Part shown: positions 60,595 through 64,000 of the stretch, in pieces
Layout of the letters: every line of letters starts with the position of its first letter
How positions within the stretch are numbered: the stretch's first letter is position 1
Assembly: GCA_025765615.1 (NCBI GenBank)
Contig: JAIVFJ010000096.1
Location: 185,109 to 249,108, forward strand
Source of the DNA: Zopfochytrium polystomum
Taxonomy: Eukaryota; Chytridiomycota; Chytridiomycetes; Chytridiales; Chytridiaceae
Reading direction: 5' to 3'
Length of the DNA: 64,000 nt
The notes under the pieces: model-generated
What the model was told of the DNA's origin: nothing
What the model saw: the letters and a program-made list of their open reading frames with translations, nothing else
The model's database searches: none
Position numbers and translations under genes: made by a program

Positions 60595-60900
60595 TCATCC
60601 TCCAAAAAAACCCTCCTCATGCAAGTTATAGTGGCGTGTCTGAAGATTGGTCTGTCCAGCAAAGTTGTAGCTGAGGGCAATAGACTCGCTGTCTGTGTCG
60701 AAACCCAAGAAGAGTCCAAGTGAGGCCCGAGGAGAGAACTTGGTCTTGCGTGAGTTTGCAGGTTCTGTGTACTCATTGTTGAGTGTGACAATGAGGCAGC
60801 TGAAAATTCCAAGGTGGCATAGGTTGGGTTTTCGGCCTTGGTAATATTCAAATGGAATTCGACCACTGCGAGTGTGTTGCACACAATTGCACAGGAATGA
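60595..60900 (-). pseudogene. copia-type integrase C-terminal fragment
   Basis: Minus strand reads HTRSGRIPFEYYQGRKPNLC, then HLGIFSCLIVTLNNE, KFSPRASLGLFLGFDTDS and NLQTRHYNLHEEGFF, the landmarks between the copia integrase core and reverse transcriptase (GRKPNVSHL, GIFLGY and later). It is joined directly to a truncated family A LTR at 60920-61070, so a deletion has removed gag, protease and most of the integrase core. Confidence 0.75.
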
Positions 60901-60919
60901 AGCGTGGCGTATTGCGTAG

Positions 60920-61070
60920 TTTGTCAACAGCGCAAGCCAGCGCCCAGGTCTGCATTGGTGGTGGCTGGCTCTCCCCATGGCTATCGCGAGAATGATAACT
61001 GACCGTCACAATAGGATCGGGTCTGTCTGTCTTGTGCCTCTTGCTACTAACCAGTCAGCTCCACCTAACA
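60920..61070 (-). repeat. truncated LTR, family A, joined to copia integrase
   Basis: Minus strand begins TGTTAGGTGGAGCTGACTGG and stops after the GCGCTGGCTTGCGC block. It links the family A LTR to a copia integrase fragment. Confidence 0.72.
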
Positions 61071-61386
61071 GCCGGAAAAGAAAAACATTGGACAATATGG
61101 TGTTTCTTTTGGCTGGTGTGGGTGATTAGGCTGCTGTGACTGCTTGCTCTTCTTGGCCCTAATAAGCATGGGACACTGGATTGCCCTGGAACCTGGATAG
61201 TCTTGGCCACCAGATTGGCCACTGCCATAGCAAGCCACCTGCCACAGTTTGCCACAAGCCATGGCCATTTACCCACCATTGCTTACTTCAGGCGACAGGA
61301 CTGACAAATTCACGTGGCGCCTTTGTGGATTCTGGGGATTCTGCCACCCTGGCTTTCTGCAATTAGTGCCCAACTGCTGGGGAAAA

Positions 61387-61469
61387 TGGTCAGAGTGGGA
61401 TTCGAACCCACGCCTCGTGAGAGACCGCAACTTGAGTGCGGCGCCTTAGACCAGCTCGGCCATCTGACC
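61387..61469 (-). tRNA. tRNA-Leu (CAA)
   Basis: Minus strand: acceptor GGTCAGA/TCTGACC is perfect. D-arm GGCCGAGCTGGTCTAAGGC, anticodon stem CCGCA/TGCGG around CTCAAGT, anticodon CAA. A long variable arm (TCTCTCACGAGGC region) as expected for Leu. T-arm GTGGGTTCGAATCCCAC. No intron. Confidence 0.92.
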
Positions 61470-61652
61470 ACGGTCATATTGTGTGTGGCAAGGGCACCCA
61501 GTGTGGACTGCTAGGCAGTGGTCAACCTGCCAGCAAGTGTGCAAATCCATCAACTGGAGTTCTGAGCAAAACCCTGCAGCTGCCGTGCTCTGCTGCTCTC
61601 AGATCAGACATATGCATTTTGTATTTTGCAAACACAAGCAAGAATCCCCAAT

Positions 61653-61724
61653 GCTACATTCGTATAGTGGCTAGTACGCCTCGTTGTGGCCGAGGAAACG
61701 GTGGTTCGATTCCACCATGTAGCA
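61653..61724 (+). tRNA. tRNA-His (GTG)
   Basis: Acceptor GCTACAT/ATGTAGC is perfect. D-arm TATAGTGGCTAGTA, anticodon stem CCTCG/CGAGG around TTGTGGC, anticodon GTG. T-arm GGTGGTTCGATTCCACC. No intron. Confidence 0.93.
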
Positions 61725-63118
61725 ATCAGCTTTGTGCGGTACTTTGCTGCAGACTTGTTGTGGTGGAAACACAAGTTTGTTTCCAAGCGCAGGTTTTGAT
61801 GGGATCAAGGGAAGCTAGCAGAACCTTGAGGAATTGGTGACTGCCAGTGGAGGCAGGCCACTCCCAATGCGCCATGCCACAGCCAGCAATCAACCTCAAC
61901 CACCTTCATCTTCTCAATTAGGTCCCAGTCATCAGTGACAGAGATGCTCTTCTTTGGTGTGGGCTGGGCTGCCAGCATGAGGTGAGATGAATGGCTTATG
62001 GACAAGCTGTTTCAGTGAAACATACTTTGGCATTGAAGGCATTGCTCTTTCTGGAACTTTCTTTGAGTCTTGACAAGGAAGACTCTCAAAAGGTATAAAA
62101 GGGGGATGGGGGACCTGTCCCATCCATCAAGTGAATTCTTGTTTCCAATACAATCATCACTCCTCTCAGTTCCTTGTCTGCCTTGCCCTGTCCTGCCATG
62201 TTCCTGACAAGCACCAACCTCTTCAATTTGTGCCTGCTTGTGCTTTGTGGTTGTTTGGCAGCTTTTAATAGCCCCTGCCTACAATCTTCCTGTTCCAGCA
62301 CTGGCACGTTGTGGAACATGTTTGAAGCTCATGCACCTACTGTACCAGCACAGTGCTTAAGGCTGAACTCACCCCAATGCATCTGGAGGTGGTTGCGCTT
62401 GGCACCTTCCCCACCAGATGAGAATCTGGGCAACTCATGTGGACTGACTGCTGTCAAAAAACCCACTTTGAAAGTGATGCTCCTCCCAGTCCGGGAATTG
62501 AACCCGGGTCTACCCCGTGACAGGGGGTGATACTAGCCACTATACTAACTGGGAATGCTGCTTTGTGGGCACAAATACTTACCATCAGGTCTCTAGAGTT
62601 CCTAACAGTTGAAGATACTGATACCAATGGTTCACTTTAAGGCATGTTGAAACCCACTTCTTGGGTGGTTTGACTTTTCATGTGCAGTCTTTTTACATGA
62701 CAATTCCTAGCTGCTGAGGGGGTTTTTCCACCTGACTAAAACTTTGTTGTCCTGCCACTTGTGATTCCTTGCCACTTGTGATTCCTCGCCCGTGCAACAT
62801 TTGGAGGCTCTTGCAGGTGTGTGTGTGTGTGTGTGTGTTTGTGTGGAAGACAGCATGCAAATTCCTCAGCACAAACTGACTTCTTATGGAAACTGTGTCC
62901 TGCTGTGCCTGTTCCAGGAAATTTGCCCAGCAATTCTGTATGAAGTTTGAAACTGTGCATCAGCCACACTCCTTGCACTTTCATTGAAAAAGCAGTTTTC
63001 CATAGCAATTTGTGTGCAGAACATTTTCAAGGCATTTCTCATCTTCCCCTCTCCCCCTGCCCCCCATTTTGCCCAGAGGTGCAGTTCTGGCACTCGGCCT
63101 CTTTATCTGCGTAATGGT
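61725..63118. other. spacer in the tRNA block
   Basis: Besides tRNA-Asp there is a (GT)n run at 62818-62838 and no recognised protein gene. Short open frames here are not family-like. Confidence 0.4.
62483..62554 (-). tRNA. tRNA-Asp (GTC)
   Basis: Minus strand: acceptor TCCCAGT/ACTGGGA is perfect. D-arm TATAGTGGCTAGTA, anticodon stem ACCCC/GGGGT around CTGTCAC, anticodon GTC. T-arm CCGGGTTCAATTCCCGG. No intron. Confidence 0.93.
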
Positions 63119-63361
63119 TGTTAGGCAGAACTGGCTGGTTAGCAGCAAGAGGCACAAGACGGACCCGAACCTATTGTGACTGTCAGTTATTGTTCTCACG
63201 ATGCCCATGGGAGAGCGAGCCACCACCAATGCAGACCTGGGCACTGGCTTGCGCTGATGACAAATACTCTGAGTATTAAGTGGAACGGAAACCCGGTGTC
63301 ATCAGTTTTCCTCCTCCTCTGCTCAAGCAGATAATATAGGAGAGGTTTTTACCCTGTGCCA
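63119..63361 (+). repeat. truncated LTR, family A
   Basis: First 240 or so bases of the LTR, from TGTTAGGCAGAACTGG to ACCCTGTGCCAG, after which unrelated sequence follows. It lies 88 bases before tRNA-Ala. Confidence 0.75.
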
Positions 63362-63449
63362 GGCTCCTGCCAAGTGAGACTAGATGGAATGTCACAGGTT
63401 TCACAGCAAGTTTTTGTTGTTAGTACCAGGGGATCCCTGCACCGCTATT

Positions 63450-63521
63450 GGGGGTATATATCAGTGGTAGATAGCTCGCTTCGCATGCGAGATGCCCAGG
63501 GTTCGATCCCCTGTGCCTCCA
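63450..63521 (+). tRNA. tRNA-Ala (CGC)
   Basis: Acceptor GGGGGTA with TGCCTCC (two wobble pairs). D-arm TATCAGTGGTAGATAG, anticodon stem CTCGC/GCGAG around TTCGCAT, anticodon CGC. T-arm CAGGGTTCGATCCCCTG. No intron. Confidence 0.9.
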
Positions 63522-64000
63522 CAGGCTTGTTGGAATACATTGGAGTTATTGGTGTCACTGCCACTCTGGCTGACCAATCTGACAAGAGGAGCTGTTGGGC
63601 GATGCGCTCACAAAGCCTGTCTTCCAAACAGTCTCCCTGACTGGAAGATGCACATCCAAGAAAACTGCTAAGAATTTCAAAAAGGAGTGACAAGGGCCAC
63701 ATGGCTGCAGGTACACCAAAATAACCAGCAAGCACACAAACAAAAACCCACTTGCACACCAAGAACAGCAGCATCTGCACAAAAAAGCAGCAGATACAGT
63801 GCAGGACATCGAAATCAAGCAAATTTGGATTTTCTCGTTTGCCCATCAGATCTTTTTTCCTGCTAAGGCGACCCCCCCAACTTCCCAAGCCCATTCGCTT
63901 CTCCTGCATCTCAGTATGAGATTCTTGAGTATCTCACACAAGGTGTCAGTCATAGTTTAGGTTCTTCAGCTCTTACTCTACGCTGGCAAAAGGTGTGTTT
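63522..64000. other. right end of the window
   Basis: CpG-poor sequence with no recognised gene, cut by the window end. Confidence 0.4.

Larger units (their letters stand above)
59462..61386. other. spacer in the tRNA block
   Basis: Besides the copia fragment and LTR listed separately, it has two stretches (59830-59960 and 61180-61265) dense in TGGCCA, GGCCAT and GCCACA words, and an ACAC-rich tract near 59578-59658. No gene is recognised. Confidence 0.4.

Overview
The window is nuclear DNA from a fungus. Protein genes are GC-rich, cut by short GT-AG introns (one GC-AG) and carry long Ala, Gln, Pro, Ser and Asp runs. The gene content is fungal: HAP5/NF-YC, YOP1, a cytochrome b5-acyl-CoA dehydrogenase fusion, a WSC-domain protein, a PAS-kinase-like kinase and a Ty3/gypsy chromo-type retrotransposon. 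Intron density, microexons, CT/GA/GT microsatellites and poly-A/T runs fit an early-diverging lineage (chytrid or blastocladiomycete type), but this placement is an inference from style, not from phylogeny.

Layout. 1-13 kb: HPP-family membrane protein (+), copia-type LTR and a second repeat, NF-YC (+), YOP1 (-), mitochondrial acetyl-CoA acetyltransferase (+). 13.4-21.5 kb: CpG-poor repeat block with broken copia gag and integrase pieces, minisatellites and no confident host gene. 21.7-45 kb: gene block with a PQQ-type beta-propeller protein (-), a YiiX-like permuted papain plus DM9 protein (-), a PAS-kinase-like kinase (+), a TLC-like membrane protein (-), a single-pass membrane protein with a carbohydrate-binding-like ectodomain (-), cytochrome b5-ACAD (+) and an atypical Rho-like GTPase (+). 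45.1-52.7 kb: a PIF/Harbinger-type DNA transposon with 50-bp inverted ends and a CAG target duplication, split by a very young Ty3/gypsy element (252-bp LTRs, one mismatch, CAGAA duplication). 52.9-53.6 kb: broken WSC gene (-). 54-64 kb: CpG-poor block with nine tRNA genes (Phe, Lys, Arg, Gly, Thr, Leu, His, Asp, Ala) among copia LTR fragments.

Exon boundaries were worked out by eye from splice signals, phase and family conservation. Several conserved genes show single-base frame breaks, mostly in homopolymers or simple repeats. They look more like consensus errors than decay, although decay is possible in individual cases. The genes are mostly unrelated housekeeping functions (lipid oxidation, ER shaping, transcription, signalling) and no operon-like or cluster logic is visible. 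The most unusual loci are the papain-like/DM9 fusion, the degenerate GTPase, the nested transposon and the CpG-depleted tRNA/retroelement block.
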